Positions 25,888 to 34,731 of a stretch of 64,000 bases of DNA are shown here, piece by piece. Every line of letters begins with the position of its first letter. Positions within the stretch are counted from its first letter, which is position 1. This stretch comes from CAVSUZ01 sp963791885 (lineage in GTDB: Bacteria > Pseudomonadota > Alphaproteobacteria > Acetobacterales > Acetobacteraceae). The translations under genes and the position numbers were made by a program. Location of the stretch: NCBI GenBank assembly GCA_963791885.1, contig CAWBUL010000004.1, positions 310,001-374,000 on the forward strand, in the 5' to 3' direction. The notes under the pieces were generated by a model that was given only the letters and a program-made list of their open reading frames with translations, ran no database searches and was not told where the DNA came from.

Positions 25888-26044
25888 GCACAGTGAACAT
25901 CAGGTTCGCCATCAGCGCGAGCAACAGCCACACCGCGGTGTGGCACCCGATCTGACGGGACACCTCCGCTGGCTTCGGAGCACCAGGCAGCGCCGCGCTC
26001 ACCGACGCGCGCGAGCGCTCCAACGACACCCGATCTGCAATCAT
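25880..26044 (-). CDS. Small single-helix membrane protein, hypothetical
   Basis: A 54-residue frame starts MIADRVSLERSRASVSAALP and ends in one hydrophobic helix, TAVWLLLALMANLMFTVPN. It is convergent with the dimethylformamidase gene, overlapping it by 8 nt, and follows the reverse-strand start of nothing else. I recognise no family. The clear hydrophobic end and the otherwise empty 230-nt gap make it plausible, but it may be chance. Confidence 0.35.
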   Translation of the reverse strand: MIADRVSLERSRASVSAALPGAPKPAEVSRQIGCHTAVWLLLALMANLMFTVPN

Positions 26045-26114
26045 GCCGCCAGAATCGGCATTCGCGCGTATAAAATCGATATCGTTCGTGACGGCCGCGC
26101 ATAGAAGCCGCATA

Positions 26115-27644
26115 TCAATCCATAACCGCGGCGTGCCCCCCGCCATCCGTCGGCTTCGTCATGAAAAACAGTATCAGCATGATCGGCGCCGACATGATCG
26201 CCATCAGCCAAAAATCATCCACATACGCGATCACCTGCGCCTGGTAGGTCACCATCTGGTTCAGCATCGCGATCCCGTGCGGCGTGTGCAGCGACAGCCC
26301 AGGTGCGTGCTGCAGCGCGCGGTTCAGCGGCGTCGTGAACCCTGACAGCACCGAATGCTCCACCTGCGTCTGAGTGGTGATCAGTGCCTCGAAAATCGAA
26401 ATCCCGATGGAGCTACCCACATTCCGCACCAGGCTCAGGAACGAGGTCGCCTCATACCGCAGCTTCGGATCCAAGGTCGCGAACGCCACCACATTCAGCG
26501 GCACGAACACAAACCCTATACCTGCGCCCTGGACGATTGTGTTCCACGCCAGGCTCCATTCATTCACCGCCGGAGTCCACTCCGACAGCCGGAACAGGCT
26601 CCACACCAGCAGAATGACGCCAAACCCCATGATCTTGCGCGGATCGACGAAATTGGTGATCCGGCCGGAAATCAGCATGGCGATCGCCGTGCCGATCCCG
26701 CGCGGTGCCAGCAGCAGCCCCGCCACCTCGACCGGGTAATTCCCGAGTTCCTGCAGCCACGGGGCCAGCAACGCGGATGTCGCCAGCAGCACCATGCCCA
26801 CCGCGAACATCACCAGGAAGCCCATCACCAGGTTGCGGTCCTTGAACAACGCGGGACTCAGAAACCGCCGCTCGCCGGTGAACATGTGCACGATGAATAG
26901 GTAGAACCCCACGACTGCCATCGTGGCCTCGATCAGGATTTCGGTCGACCCAAACCAGTCCTTCGTCTCACCCCGGTCCAGCATCAGCTGTAATCCGCCG
27001 ATACCGATCGCCAGCGCGGTGAATCCGAACCAGTCGAACTGCAATCCACCCTGCTGCTTCTCGGCCGGCAGCGCGTACCACAGGCCCACCGTCGCCGCGA
27101 TGCCGAACGGCAGATTGACGAAGAACACGTACCGCCAATTATACAACTCGGTCAGATAGCCACCCAGCGTGGGACCGAGGATCGGCCCGATCATCACCCC
27201 CACGCCCCAGATCGCCATCGCCGATCCGCGGCGTTCCGGCGGGTAAATGTTCAGCATCGTGCCCTGGGACAAAGGCACCAGCGCCGCGCCGAACACGCCC
27301 TGGATCAGCCGGAACAGCACCATCTCATATAGCGATGTTGCAATTCCACAGAGCATCGAGGCGACGGTGAACCCGATGATCGACACCAGATACAGGTTCT
27401 TCTGCCCGAACCGGGCGGACAGCCAGCCGACGGGTGCGGTCATGATCGCCGCGGCGACGATGTAGGACGTCAGCACCCAGGTGATCTGGTCGTAGCTCGC
27501 CGCCAGACTGCCCTGCATATACGGCAGCGCCACGTTGGCGATGGTGGAATCCAGCGCCTGCATCAACGTGGCACCCATCGCGCAGACGGTGATCAGTCCG
27601 CGATAGGGAACCACCTCATGCTGCGCGCCAGCCGAGCCGGACAT
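26115..27644 (-). CDS. DHA2-family drug efflux MFS transporter (EmrB-like)
   Basis: This 509-residue, 14-helix transporter of the DHA2 group has the motifs LDSTIANVALPYMQGSLAAS, SGRITNFVDPRK and the helix-5 motif C region GPILGPTLGGYLTELYNWRY. EmrB-type proteins export hydrophobic drugs with a HlyD-family adaptor. The gene starts inside the stop of the adaptor gene (TGATG), so the three genes marR-like, emrA-like and emrB-like are one operon. It reads through 26115, close to the end of the operon. Confidence 0.88.
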   Translation of the reverse strand: MSGSAGAQHEVVPYRGLITVCAMGATLMQALDSTIANVALPYMQGSLAASYDQITWVLTSYIVAAAIMTAPVGWLSARFGQKNLYLVSIIGFTVASMLCGIATSLYEMVLFRLIQGVFGAALVPLSQGTMLNIYPPERRGSAMAIWGVGVMIGPILGPTLGGYLTELYNWRYVFFVNLPFGIAATVGLWYALPAEKQQGGLQFDWFGFTALAIGIGGLQLMLDRGETKDWFGSTEILIEATMAVVGFYLFIVHMFTGERRFLSPALFKDRNLVMGFLVMFAVGMVLLATSALLAPWLQELGNYPVEVAGLLLAPRGIGTAIAMLISGRITNFVDPRKIMGFGVILLVWSLFRLSEWTPAVNEWSLAWNTIVQGAGIGFVFVPLNVVAFATLDPKLRYEATSFLSLVRNVGSSIGISIFEALITTQTQVEHSVLSGFTTPLNRALQHAPGLSLHTPHGIAMLNQMVTYQAQVIAYVDDFWLMAIMSAPIMLILFFMTKPTDGGGHAAVMD

Positions 27645-28783
27645 CAGAACAGGTCCGAAAGATGCCGCTTGTGACCGGTATCGATGGAAACTTCGGCACT
27701 CATTCCGGCCGACAGCGGCGGTTCATTTGCGCCCTGCTGCAGCGTGATCCGCACCGGCACGCGCTGCACCACTTTGACCCAGTTGCCCGAGGAATTCTCC
27801 GCCGGCAGGACGGAAAATTCCTGATCGGTCGCCGGCGCGATGCTCTGCACTGTTCCGTGCCACGTTTGGCCAGGATAAGCGTCGATGTTCACCGTCACGC
27901 GCTGGCCATCACGCGCATAGGTCAGCTTGGTCTCCTTCGGCTCAGCCGCGACCCACATGCCCTGCGTCTTCACCAGACCGAATGCGGCGGTGCCCGCAGG
28001 CAGGAACTGACCGATCTGCAGTTTGCTGACCTGCGTCACCTCGCCATCGTACGGCGCCCGCACGATCGAGTGGTTCAGCTCTCGCTGCGCCTCGCCCAGT
28101 TGCGCCACGGCCTGCTTGTAGGCGGGCATATCTTCAATAGCGATGTCGGCGCGACCGCCTAACCGAGCCAACGCCGCCTGCACGGCCGCCTGATTGCCCC
28201 CAACCGCCGCCTCATCCTGCGCCAGCTTGTACTTCGCGTCGTCATACTGCTGAGGCGTTATCGCGCGCTCTTTCACCAGCGCGGCATACCGGTCGTACGT
28301 GGCTTGGTCCGCCTGAACCGCCGCCTCCTGCGCCGCGACCTGCCTCTGCGCCTGTACGTACTCCGCTTTGAGGCTTTCCAGGTTCAGCTTCGTCTGTCCC
28401 AGATTGGCCTGAGCTTCATCCACAGCGAGCTGAAACTTCAGCGGATCCAGCCGGAACAACACCTGCCCCGCCTTCACATGCTCCCCGTCCTTGACGGGAA
28501 TCAGATCGACGATGCCGGATACGTCAGTCGAAACCGTCAGCACATTTCCCTGAACATACGCATCGTCGCTCTCAACATAGCGCCCGCCGCTCAGCCAGTA
28601 CCAAAGCCCCCCGACGACCAGCACAACCGCGCCCAGGGCGAACAGGCTGTACCGAACCAGCTTGCGGGAACTGCGCCGCGGCCGTCGCTGCTCGGTCTGC
28701 TGCTTGCGTGATCCACCGCCATCAGCCTCCCGCCGGCTGACGGCCGGCTCGTGCCGGACTTCCGCTGTCGTGCCGTCAGGCAT
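27644..28783 (-). CDS. HlyD/EmrA-family efflux adaptor
   Basis: This 379-residue membrane fusion protein has a charged cytoplasmic N-terminus (residues 1-40), one membrane anchor, SLFALGAVVLVVGGLWYWL, a lipoyl half-motif YVQGNVLTVSTDVSGIVDLI, a coiled-coil hairpin (about 100-220, rich in Ala/Gln) and a second lipoyl and beta-barrel segment, RAPYDGEVTQVSKLQIGQFL. It couples EmrB to the outer membrane channel. No TolC-like gene lies in the window. The ATG at 28783 overlaps the MarR stop by 8 nt. Confidence 0.88.
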   Translation of the reverse strand: MPDGTTAEVRHEPAVSRREADGGGSRKQQTEQRRPRRSSRKLVRYSLFALGAVVLVVGGLWYWLSGGRYVESDDAYVQGNVLTVSTDVSGIVDLIPVKDGEHVKAGQVLFRLDPLKFQLAVDEAQANLGQTKLNLESLKAEYVQAQRQVAAQEAAVQADQATYDRYAALVKERAITPQQYDDAKYKLAQDEAAVGGNQAAVQAALARLGGRADIAIEDMPAYKQAVAQLGEAQRELNHSIVRAPYDGEVTQVSKLQIGQFLPAGTAAFGLVKTQGMWVAAEPKETKLTYARDGQRVTVNIDAYPGQTWHGTVQSIAPATDQEFSVLPAENSSGNWVKVVQRVPVRITLQQGANEPPLSAGMSAEVSIDTGHKRHLSDLF

Positions 28784-29237
28784 CTTCCATCTCCCGAGAG
28801 AGCACGGGACCGGTGGCATCCAAGGCTGCCACCGCACGTAGCAGTCCGTTCTCCAGTGCCGCTGTGATCTCGTCAGGCAATGACGCCGTGATCCGATCCC
28901 CCAGCTCCGCCTGCCTGCTCCACGTTTCGGCGCGGAGCTGCCTGCCGGCCGGGCTGAGATGGACACGCCAGATACGCCGGTCCTTGGGATCGGGACGGCG
29001 CTCCACCAGATCGCGGGCACTCAAACGGTCGATCATGCGGGCAACCGTGATCGGCTCGACCTCGAGCCGCTCGGCGATCTCTCGCTGACTCAGCCCCGGC
29101 GCTGCTTCCACCTGCTCTAGAATGGCCCACTGCGCGCGCCTCAGACCCTGGGATCGAGCCTCCCGCGCTGCCTGACACGACAGGCGGCGGCCCGCCTCAG
29201 TCAAAAGGTGCAGAATGCGTTCGGATCGATCGGACAT
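28776..29237 (-). CDS. MarR-family transcriptional regulator
   Basis: This 153-residue winged-helix repressor has the recognition region LSQREIAERLEVEPITVARM and the wing VERRPDPKDRRIWRVHLSPAG. It heads the efflux operon, as MarR-type autorepressors of emrAB-like genes do, so it likely blocks its own operon until a ligand binds. A TATGAT just upstream of the ATG could be a -10 element of a leaderless message; this is weak evidence. The gene diverges from rplY over 190 nt. Confidence 0.85.
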   Translation of the reverse strand: MSDRSERILHLLTEAGRRLSCQAAREARSQGLRRAQWAILEQVEAAPGLSQREIAERLEVEPITVARMIDRLSARDLVERRPDPKDRRIWRVHLSPAGRQLRAETWSRQAELGDRITASLPDEITAALENGLLRAVAALDATGPVLSREMEDA

Positions 29238-29427
29238 AGATCATATCAATCGCTTATCGTGTGGCAGCATATAGTCAGCAGCGGTGTGCTGGTTGCATGC
29301 GCCTGCCGTAAACCCGCCCTGCGCGCGGCAGAGGTGCGTGGCTCAAAGGCGGCACAGCTTGCGAACGCACCCTGCGTCCGCTATGTGCCCGCGCTTCCCG
29401 ACACGCAGACTTGAGGAGCGCAGGACT

Positions 29428-30105
29428 ATGGCGAATGTCGTGACCATGCAGGCCGAGACGCGGCCGCGCGCGGGCAAGGGACCGGCACGCGCCACCCGCA
29501 GGGCCGGCAAGGTCCCGGGCATTCTTTATGGCGCCGGTGCCGAACCCAGCCTGATCGCGCTTGATCCCCGGACAATCACACGCGAACTCCACCGGCCGGG
29601 TTGGCAGTCCCGGGTCTATGAGCTGCAGCTGGATGGTCAGGCCCAGCGCGCCCTGATCCGTGACGTGCAGTATCACCCGGTCTCCGACGCGGTGGAGCAT
29701 GTGGATTTCCAGCGCCTCGCCCCCGGCCATCGGATCCGCGTGGCTGTGCCCGTTCATTTCGAGAATGAGGGCGCGTCGTCCGGGCTGAAGCGCGGTGGCG
29801 TGCTGAACGTTGTCCGTCACGCCGTGGAAGTGACCTGCGATCCGGACAACATTCCGGAGCAGTTCGTGGCCGACCTCTCGGGCCTCGACTTCAACGACAA
29901 CGTCCGTTGGCACGACCTGCGCGGAACCGAGGGCGTCCGCCCCGTGATCACCGACCGCGACTTCGTCGTCGCCACGGTGGCGCCGCCCACCAAGGTGACC
30001 GAAGTCACGACCGAGGCCGCGCCCGCCGCCGCAACGGCTGCCGCCGCTCCGGCTGCCGCCGCAGCTCCCGCAAAGGCTCCTGCCAAGGCACCCGCCCGCA
30101 AGTAA
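29428..30105 (+). CDS. rplY: Ribosomal protein bL25, Ctc form
   Basis: This 225-residue long form of ribosomal protein L25 (TL5/Ctc) binds 5S rRNA. The N-terminal L25 barrel shows RATRRAGKVPGILYGAGAEP and the segment LIRDVQYHPVSDAVEHVDFQ; the second beta domain follows, with NIPEQFVADLSGLDFNDNVR. The C-terminal 35 residues are an Ala/Pro/Lys-rich tail that is variable in the family. The ATG at 29428 follows TTGAGGAGCG. pth follows 14 nt later and ychF after it, the order seen in many alphaproteobacteria. Confidence 0.92.
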   Translation: MANVVTMQAETRPRAGKGPARATRRAGKVPGILYGAGAEPSLIALDPRTITRELHRPGWQSRVYELQLDGQAQRALIRDVQYHPVSDAVEHVDFQRLAPGHRIRVAVPVHFENEGASSGLKRGGVLNVVRHAVEVTCDPDNIPEQFVADLSGLDFNDNVRWHDLRGTEGVRPVITDRDFVVATVAPPTKVTEVTTEAAPAAATAAAAPAAAAAPAKAPAKAPARK

Positions 30106-30119
30106 GCTGGAGCAGAGCG

Positions 30120-30731
30120 ATGCGGCTATGGGTCGGTCTCGGCAACCCCGAGCCGGGCATGGCGCGCAACCGCCACAACGTGGGATTCATGGCGTTGGAC
30201 GTGATCGCCGCGCATCACGGCTTTACGCCGTGGCGCCCGCGCTTCAAGGGATTGATTTCGGAAGGTAGCTTGGGAGGGGAGAAGATCCTCGCCCTCAAGC
30301 CGCAGACCTATATGAACGATTCAGGCAGCAGCGTTCAGGCTGCCGCATCGTTCTTCAAACTGCCGCCCGAGGCGATCACCGTCTTCCACGACGAACTGGA
30401 CCTCGCACCGGGGAAGGTACGCGTGAAACGCGGCGGAGGCGCGGCTGGACATAACGGTTTGCGCAGCATCGATCGCATGCTGAGCACGCCTGACTATTGG
30501 CGCGTTCGTCTCGGCATCGGCCATCCTGGCACCAAGGAGCGGGTAATGGGGCACGTGCTGAACGATTTCGGCAAGGCGGACAGGGAGTGGCTCATTGCCA
30601 TGCTGGACGCAGTGGCTGATGCAGTCCCTCTGCTTGCGCAAGACCGCGCGCCTGACTTCATGACGAAGGTGGCGCTGACCTCCCCTGTCATTGCGAGCCG
30701 CGAAGCGGCGAAGCAATCTCGTCCGGACTAA
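30120..30731 (+). CDS. pth: Peptidyl-tRNA hydrolase
   Basis: This 203-residue enzyme frees tRNA from peptidyl-tRNA dropped by stalled ribosomes. Catalytic features are NRHNVGFMALD (His near residue 20), TYMNDSGSS and FHDELDLAPGKVRVKRGGG; GHNGLRSID is also present. Its last 17 or so residues, after FMTKVAL, read SPVIASREAAKQSRPD and are encoded by repeat R2, so the original C-terminus was probably shorter. The ATG at 30120 follows GGAGCAG. Confidence 0.93.
   Translation: MRLWVGLGNPEPGMARNRHNVGFMALDVIAAHHGFTPWRPRFKGLISEGSLGGEKILALKPQTYMNDSGSSVQAAASFFKLPPEAITVFHDELDLAPGKVRVKRGGGAAGHNGLRSIDRMLSTPDYWRVRLGIGHPGTKERVMGHVLNDFGKADREWLIAMLDAVADAVPLLAQDRAPDFMTKVALTSPVIASREAAKQSRPD
30686..30722 (+). repeat. 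Dispersed hairpin repeat R2, copy b
   Basis: This 37-nt copy of the 16799 element lies inside the 3' end of pth in the same direction. The hairpin GCCGC-GAA-GCGGC differs in sequence from copy a but keeps every pair. The stop codon of pth follows 7 nt after its end. Confidence 0.8.
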
Positions 30732-30737
30732 CGCACC

Positions 30738-31832
30738 ATGGGTTTCAACTGCGGAATTGTCGGTCTGCCCAATGTCGGCAAATCAACTCTGTTCAACGCT
30801 CTCACGGCAACGGCCGCCGCGCAGGCCGCCAACTATCCGTTCTGCACGATCGAGCCGAATGTCGGCCGCGTCGCCGTGCCGGACACGCGGCTCCAGATCC
30901 TCGCCGAGATCGGCAAGTCCGCGCGCATCATCCCGACCGCCCTCGAATTTGTCGATATCGCCGGGCTGGTGCGCGGCGCTTCGCGCGGTGAAGGCCTGGG
31001 CAACCAGTTCCTCGGCAATATCCGCGAGGTGGACGCGATCATCCACGTGCTCCGCTGCTTCGAGGACCCGGACGTCGTGCACGTCGAAGGCGCGATCGAT
31101 CCCGTGCGCAACGCCGAAACAGTTGAAACCGAACTGATGCTCGCGGACCTGGAAAGCCTGGAAAAGCGTGTGCCGGGTCTCCAGAAGCGCGCACGCGGCG
31201 GCGACAAGGAAAGCACCGCGCAGCTCGCCTTGATCGAACCGATCGTGGCCGCGCTATCCGCCGGCCAGCCGGCGCGCCGTGCCATTCCGGCGAACGAGCA
31301 GGAGACGGCGCGGCGTCTGCAATTGCTGACGGCGAAGCCTGTGCTGTACGTGTGCAACGTGAACGAGGACGCCGCCGCCACCGGCAACGCCTTTTCCCAA
31401 CAGGTCCAGGCGCGCGCGGCGGCAGAAAACGCCCGCGCCGTGGTGGTCTCCGCCGCCATCGAAGCCGAAGTCGCGCAACTGCCCGAGGAAGACCGTGCCG
31501 AATTCCTCGCCGGCCTCGGGCTGCACGACAGCGGCCTCGATCGCGTGATCCGCGCCGGATACGAACTGTTGGACCTCGTCACGTTCTTCACCGTCGGCCC
31601 GAAGGAAACCCGCGCCTGGACCATCACGGCCGGCACCCGCGCCCCCCAGGCCGCCGGCACCATCCATGGCGACTTCGAACGCGGCTTCATTGCCGCTGAA
31701 ACCATCGCTTATGATGACTACGTGGCGCTACGCGGGGAAGTCGGCGCCAAGGAGGCAGGGCGGATGCGCGTCGAAGGCAAGGACTACATCGTGCGCGACG
31801 GCGACGTGATGCTGTTCCGATTCAACGTGTGA
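30738..31832 (+). CDS. ychF: Redox-regulated ATPase YchF (Obg family)
   Basis: This 364-residue P-loop NTPase has G1 GLPNVGKSTLFNALT, switch DIAGLVRGASRGEGLGNQFL and a C-terminal TGS domain with FTVGPKETRAWTITAGTRAP. The specificity motif is CNVNED instead of NKxD, the change that makes YchF prefer ATP to GTP. It associates with ribosomes and responds to oxidative stress. It follows pth by 6 nt. The stop overlaps the ATG of the next gene (TGATG). Confidence 0.93.
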   Translation: MGFNCGIVGLPNVGKSTLFNALTATAAAQAANYPFCTIEPNVGRVAVPDTRLQILAEIGKSARIIPTALEFVDIAGLVRGASRGEGLGNQFLGNIREVDAIIHVLRCFEDPDVVHVEGAIDPVRNAETVETELMLADLESLEKRVPGLQKRARGGDKESTAQLALIEPIVAALSAGQPARRAIPANEQETARRLQLLTAKPVLYVCNVNEDAAATGNAFSQQVQARAAAENARAVVVSAAIEAEVAQLPEEDRAEFLAGLGLHDSGLDRVIRAGYELLDLVTFFTVGPKETRAWTITAGTRAPQAAGTIHGDFERGFIAAETIAYDDYVALRGEVGAKEAGRMRVEGKDYIVRDGDVMLFRFNV

Positions 31833-32239
31833 TGAGCGGCGCCTCACCCGCACTGGCCGACATTGAACGCCTGGCTGAGCGTGCACTCTCGGCCATTCCC
31901 GAGCGCTTCCGCCAGCATCTGCATGACGTCGCCATCATCGTCGAGGAGCGCCCGGACGACGAGATAATTAAGGAAATGGACCTCGACTCACCTTGGGACC
32001 TGACCGGCCTCTATCGCGGCACGCCGTTACCGGAGCGAAGTATCGGCGACGTTGCTCGCCAACCCCCGCAGGTCTTTCTCTTTCGCGAGCCCATTCTGCT
32101 CGAATGGATCGAGACCGGGGTGGATCTGTTCGATCTCGTGCGCAACGTGCTTGTGCACGAAGTCGCGCATCATTTCGGTTTTAGCGATGCGGAGATCGAA
32201 GCGCTGGAGCAAGAGGTCGCTGGACAAAGCGGTCACTGA
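31832..32239 (+). CDS. Zincin-like metallopeptidase family protein
   Basis: This 135-residue member of a short metallopeptidase-like family (formerly DUF1025) has the zinc motif VLVHEVAHHFGFSD (HExxH with a third ligand downstream) and the segment IVEERPDDEI before it. Family members are thought to be small zincins of unknown substrate. It begins at the ychF stop (TGATG) and so probably shares its message. Length is normal. Confidence 0.82.
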   Translation: MSGASPALADIERLAERALSAIPERFRQHLHDVAIIVEERPDDEIIKEMDLDSPWDLTGLYRGTPLPERSIGDVARQPPQVFLFREPILLEWIETGVDLFDLVRNVLVHEVAHHFGFSDAEIEALEQEVAGQSGH

Positions 32240-32256
32240 GCGTCGCGTGTCGGCAA

Positions 32257-32655
32257 TCACCTCCTGTGCGCGACCAGATCGACTTCCACCAGCGCGTCGT
32301 ACGCGAGCCCCGTAACCCCGACACACGTACGCGCCGGCAATCCCCCCGGCGCGAAGAACCGCTCATACGTAGTGTTGAAGGATGCATAGTCCTCTTTGAA
32401 ACGGGTCAGATAGGCGCGCGCCATCACCACATCCCCCCACCCCAGGCCCAGCCCGCGCAGAACGGTCGCCAGATTGTTCATCACATGAATCGTCTGCGCC
32501 TCGATGCCCTGGGGCAGTCGGCCCGGAGTGTCCGGCGTATCCGGCATCTGCCCGGTCACAAACACGAAGCCGCCGGCTTCAGTGGCATGGCTGAACGGTG
32601 CAACGGGTTTCGGGCCGCCTTGGATCATGTGGAACTGGATCTCGGCGTGGGCCAT
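32257..32655 (-). CDS. RidA family protein
   Basis: This 132-residue protein resembles RidA/YjgF, which hydrolyse reactive enamines or imines made by PLP enzymes. Conserved pieces are APFSHATEAGGFVFVTGQMP, VMNNLATVLRGLGLGWGDVV and the end RTCVGVTGLAYDALVEVDLV. The usual arginine of RidA sits in LPARTCVGV. I chose MAHAEIQFHM at 32655; an in-frame ATG at 32679 is possible. It is convergent with the metallopeptidase gene. Confidence 0.82.
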   Translation of the reverse strand: MAHAEIQFHMIQGGPKPVAPFSHATEAGGFVFVTGQMPDTPDTPGRLPQGIEAQTIHVMNNLATVLRGLGLGWGDVVMARAYLTRFKEDYASFNTTYERFFAPGGLPARTCVGVTGLAYDALVEVDLVAHRR

Positions 32656-32685
32656 GAACGGATCCTCAGCTGCAACCACAACGGC

Positions 32686-32918
32686 TCATCGGCCCGCTGG
32701 CTCCGGCCGACGCTCGCAGAAGACAATGGAATTGCCGAACGGATCGATCACCCCGAGTTCCACTGTCCCCTAGGGGGTCGCTTCCAACCCAGGCCGCATG
32801 TAGCGATAGTTCTTCGCCGCAAGTTCGCCGTGCAGTGCCTGAACGCCCGTCATCATGACCCGAAGTCGGGCACCCGGATTGCCGCCGCCGTGATGCTCGC
32901 TGAGATGCAGCAACAGAT
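32686..32918 (-). pseudogene. VOC (glyoxalase/bleomycin resistance-like) remnant with nonsense codon
   Basis: Reading backwards from 32918 gives DLLLHLSEHHGGGNPGARLR, then GVQALHGELAAKNYRYMRPG, a stop, and GTVELGVIDPFGNSIVFCER. This is the C-terminal half of a VOC-fold protein. The stop is TAG at 32772-32770, where relatives have the Trp of a PWGT motif, so TGG to TAG is the likely change. The N-terminal half is missing or scrambled upstream. Two lesions support a true pseudogene. Confidence 0.6.
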
Positions 32919-33028
32919 CGCCCCTTCGGCATCACCTCACTATGCTGTTGCCCCCGGGCCTCGTAAATGCCGGATAATCTGCCCCGACCCATCGTGACGG
33001 CCGAGAATCACGCTGTTATGCCCTCCGC

Positions 33029-33799
33029 ATGACCTCCGATGTCGCCGCCGCACCGCTCCTGCTCGGCGTCCCCGCCTCGAACTGGTCCTTCCGACGCGCC
33101 CGACGCCTGCTTGAGGCCGCTTGGCGCGACCCGAGCCAGTTCCGGCGCCGCATCGTCAAGCGCACCTGCCCCATCTGCGGCTATCACGGCATCTTCGTCT
33201 CCGTCGGCCGGCCGCCCCGTTGGGACGTCCGCTGTCTCGAATGCGGCAGCCGGGAGCGCCACCGCCTCACGCATCTCTGGGTCACCCAAGGTGGCGGCAA
33301 CCGCCTCGCCGGCCGGCGCATCATCCATTTCGCGCCGGAGAAGGCCGTGATGCGCCAGATGCGTGGCAACCCCCTCTACGAGACCGCCGACCTCCACCAG
33401 CCCGGCGTCATCCACCGCGTCGACATCACCTGCACGCCCTTCGCCGACACAACCTACGACGTCGCCATCGCCCACCATGTGCTGGAACACATCGACGACG
33501 ACCGCGCCGCCATGAATGAGATCTTCCGCATCCTGCGCCCTGGTGGTTTCGCCATCCTCACAACACCGATCAACGCCACCCGCGAGCACACCTACGAAAA
33601 CCCAGCGATTACCGACCCCGTGCTGCGCGAGTTGCACTTCTCCGCGCCCGACCATCGTCGTTACTATGGCCTCGACTTCGAAACCCAACTCCAGAAAGCC
33701 GGCTTCACGACCGAACGGTTCCGAATGCAACCAGAACAGGAGGTTGCATTCGGATTGCTGCGCGACGAGTGGATCACCATTGCCCACAAACCAGCATGA
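33029..33799 (+). CDS. Class I SAM methyltransferase with N-terminal zinc-ribbon motif
   Basis: This 256-residue protein has a CPICGYHG...RCLECGSRERHR pair of CxxC motifs (about residues 49-77) ahead of a methyltransferase fold. The acidic strand end and post-I region read YDVAIAHHVLEHIDDDRAAM, followed by EIFRILRPGGFAILTTPI. Glycine-rich motif I is weak (IIHFAPEKAVM). Such proteins occur in polysaccharide and envelope gene groups. The stop overlaps the start of the glycosyltransferase gene (ATGA), which supports an envelope sugar role. Confidence 0.78.
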   Translation: MTSDVAAAPLLLGVPASNWSFRRARRLLEAAWRDPSQFRRRIVKRTCPICGYHGIFVSVGRPPRWDVRCLECGSRERHRLTHLWVTQGGGNRLAGRRIIHFAPEKAVMRQMRGNPLYETADLHQPGVIHRVDITCTPFADTTYDVAIAHHVLEHIDDDRAAMNEIFRILRPGGFAILTTPINATREHTYENPAITDPVLRELHFSAPDHRRYYGLDFETQLQKAGFTTERFRMQPEQEVAFGLLRDEWITIAHKPA

Positions 33800-34731
33800 C
33801 TGAGAGGATCCTCGTGCTGAAGCTTGGTGCGTTCGGGAACATGGTGCTGTCCCTGGGGGCCTTCGCCGCAATTCGCGCCCATCATCGCGACGCCGAAATC
33901 ACCCTCCTCACCACCGCGCCATACCGGGACTGGATGTCGCGCGCGCCCTACTTCGACCGCATCTGGATCGATAGCCGCCCCGCCTGGTGGAACATCCCCG
34001 GCTGGCTCAGTCTCCGCCACCGCCTTGCCGCCGCACATTTCACACGCGTTTACGACCTGCAGACCTCACGCCGCAGCAATACCTATTTCCGCCTTTTTCC
34101 CCGCTCCGCACGCCCCGAATGGTCCGGCATCGCCCCCGGTTGTTCCCACCCGGATCGAGACCCGAACCGCGACCATATTCACGATGCGGACCGCCAGGCC
34201 GGCCAGCTTTGTCAGGCCGGCATCGCTCACGTGCCCCCGGCCGATCTGTCCTGGAGCCACGGCGACACCACCCGCTTCAACCTCCCCGCCCGCTACGCCC
34301 TGCTCGTTCCAGGCAGCTCACCGCATCGTCCAGAGAAGCGCTGGCCCACGACTCACTACCGCGCCATCGCCGAACAGTTGGCGACGCACGGCCTCACCCC
34401 CGTCGTTCTTGGGTCCAGCACGGAAACGGCATTGGCCCAAGAAATCGGCCCGGTTGCCCGAGACCTTACCGGCCGCACCGGCTTCGACGACCTAGCCTCA
34501 CTCGCGCGCGGCGCCACGCTCGCGCTTGGCAACGACACCGGTCCTATGCACCTGATCGCCGCCGCCGGTTGCCCCTCTATCGTGCTCTTCTCCAGCGATT
34601 CCGATCCCGCGCTCTGTGCGCCGCGCGGCCGGTCCGTTCGCGTACTCCGGCGCGAGGCACTCCCCGACCTCCCGGTGCAAGAGGTTGCAGCCGCAACCTT
34701 CGCGCTTCTTCCCGCTTTCCAGCCCGCCTGA
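33796..34731 (+). CDS. Glycosyltransferase family 9 (heptosyltransferase-like)
   Basis: This 311-residue GT-B enzyme of family GT9, which adds heptose or related sugars to the lipopolysaccharide core, has the N-terminal RILVLKLGAFGNMVLSLGAF, the middle YALLVPGSSPHRPEKRWPTT and the donor loop LALGNDTGPMHLIAAAGCPS. The family's typical FGxxGxPxP region is seen as CPSIVLFSSDSDPALCAPRG. It is overlapped by the methyltransferase gene upstream and an efflux gene downstream (TGATG). The acceptor is unknown. Confidence 0.85.
   Translation: MTERILVLKLGAFGNMVLSLGAFAAIRAHHRDAEITLLTTAPYRDWMSRAPYFDRIWIDSRPAWWNIPGWLSLRHRLAAAHFTRVYDLQTSRRSNTYFRLFPRSARPEWSGIAPGCSHPDRDPNRDHIHDADRQAGQLCQAGIAHVPPADLSWSHGDTTRFNLPARYALLVPGSSPHRPEKRWPTTHYRAIAEQLATHGLTPVVLGSSTETALAQEIGPVARDLTGRTGFDDLASLARGATLALGNDTGPMHLIAAAGCPSIVLFSSDSDPALCAPRGRSVRVLRREALPDLPVQEVAAATFALLPAFQPA

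Noticed and set aside
29228..29300. MarR operator in the marR-rplY intergenic region
   Set aside because: Short AT-rich half-sites are present, but I could not find a convincing palindrome of 16-20 nt.
33987..34730. Arg/Pro-rich upstream extension of the DHA2 transporter frame
   Set aside because: It overlaps the GT9 gene in another frame; the transporter starts at the ATG at 34731, overlapping the GT9 stop.
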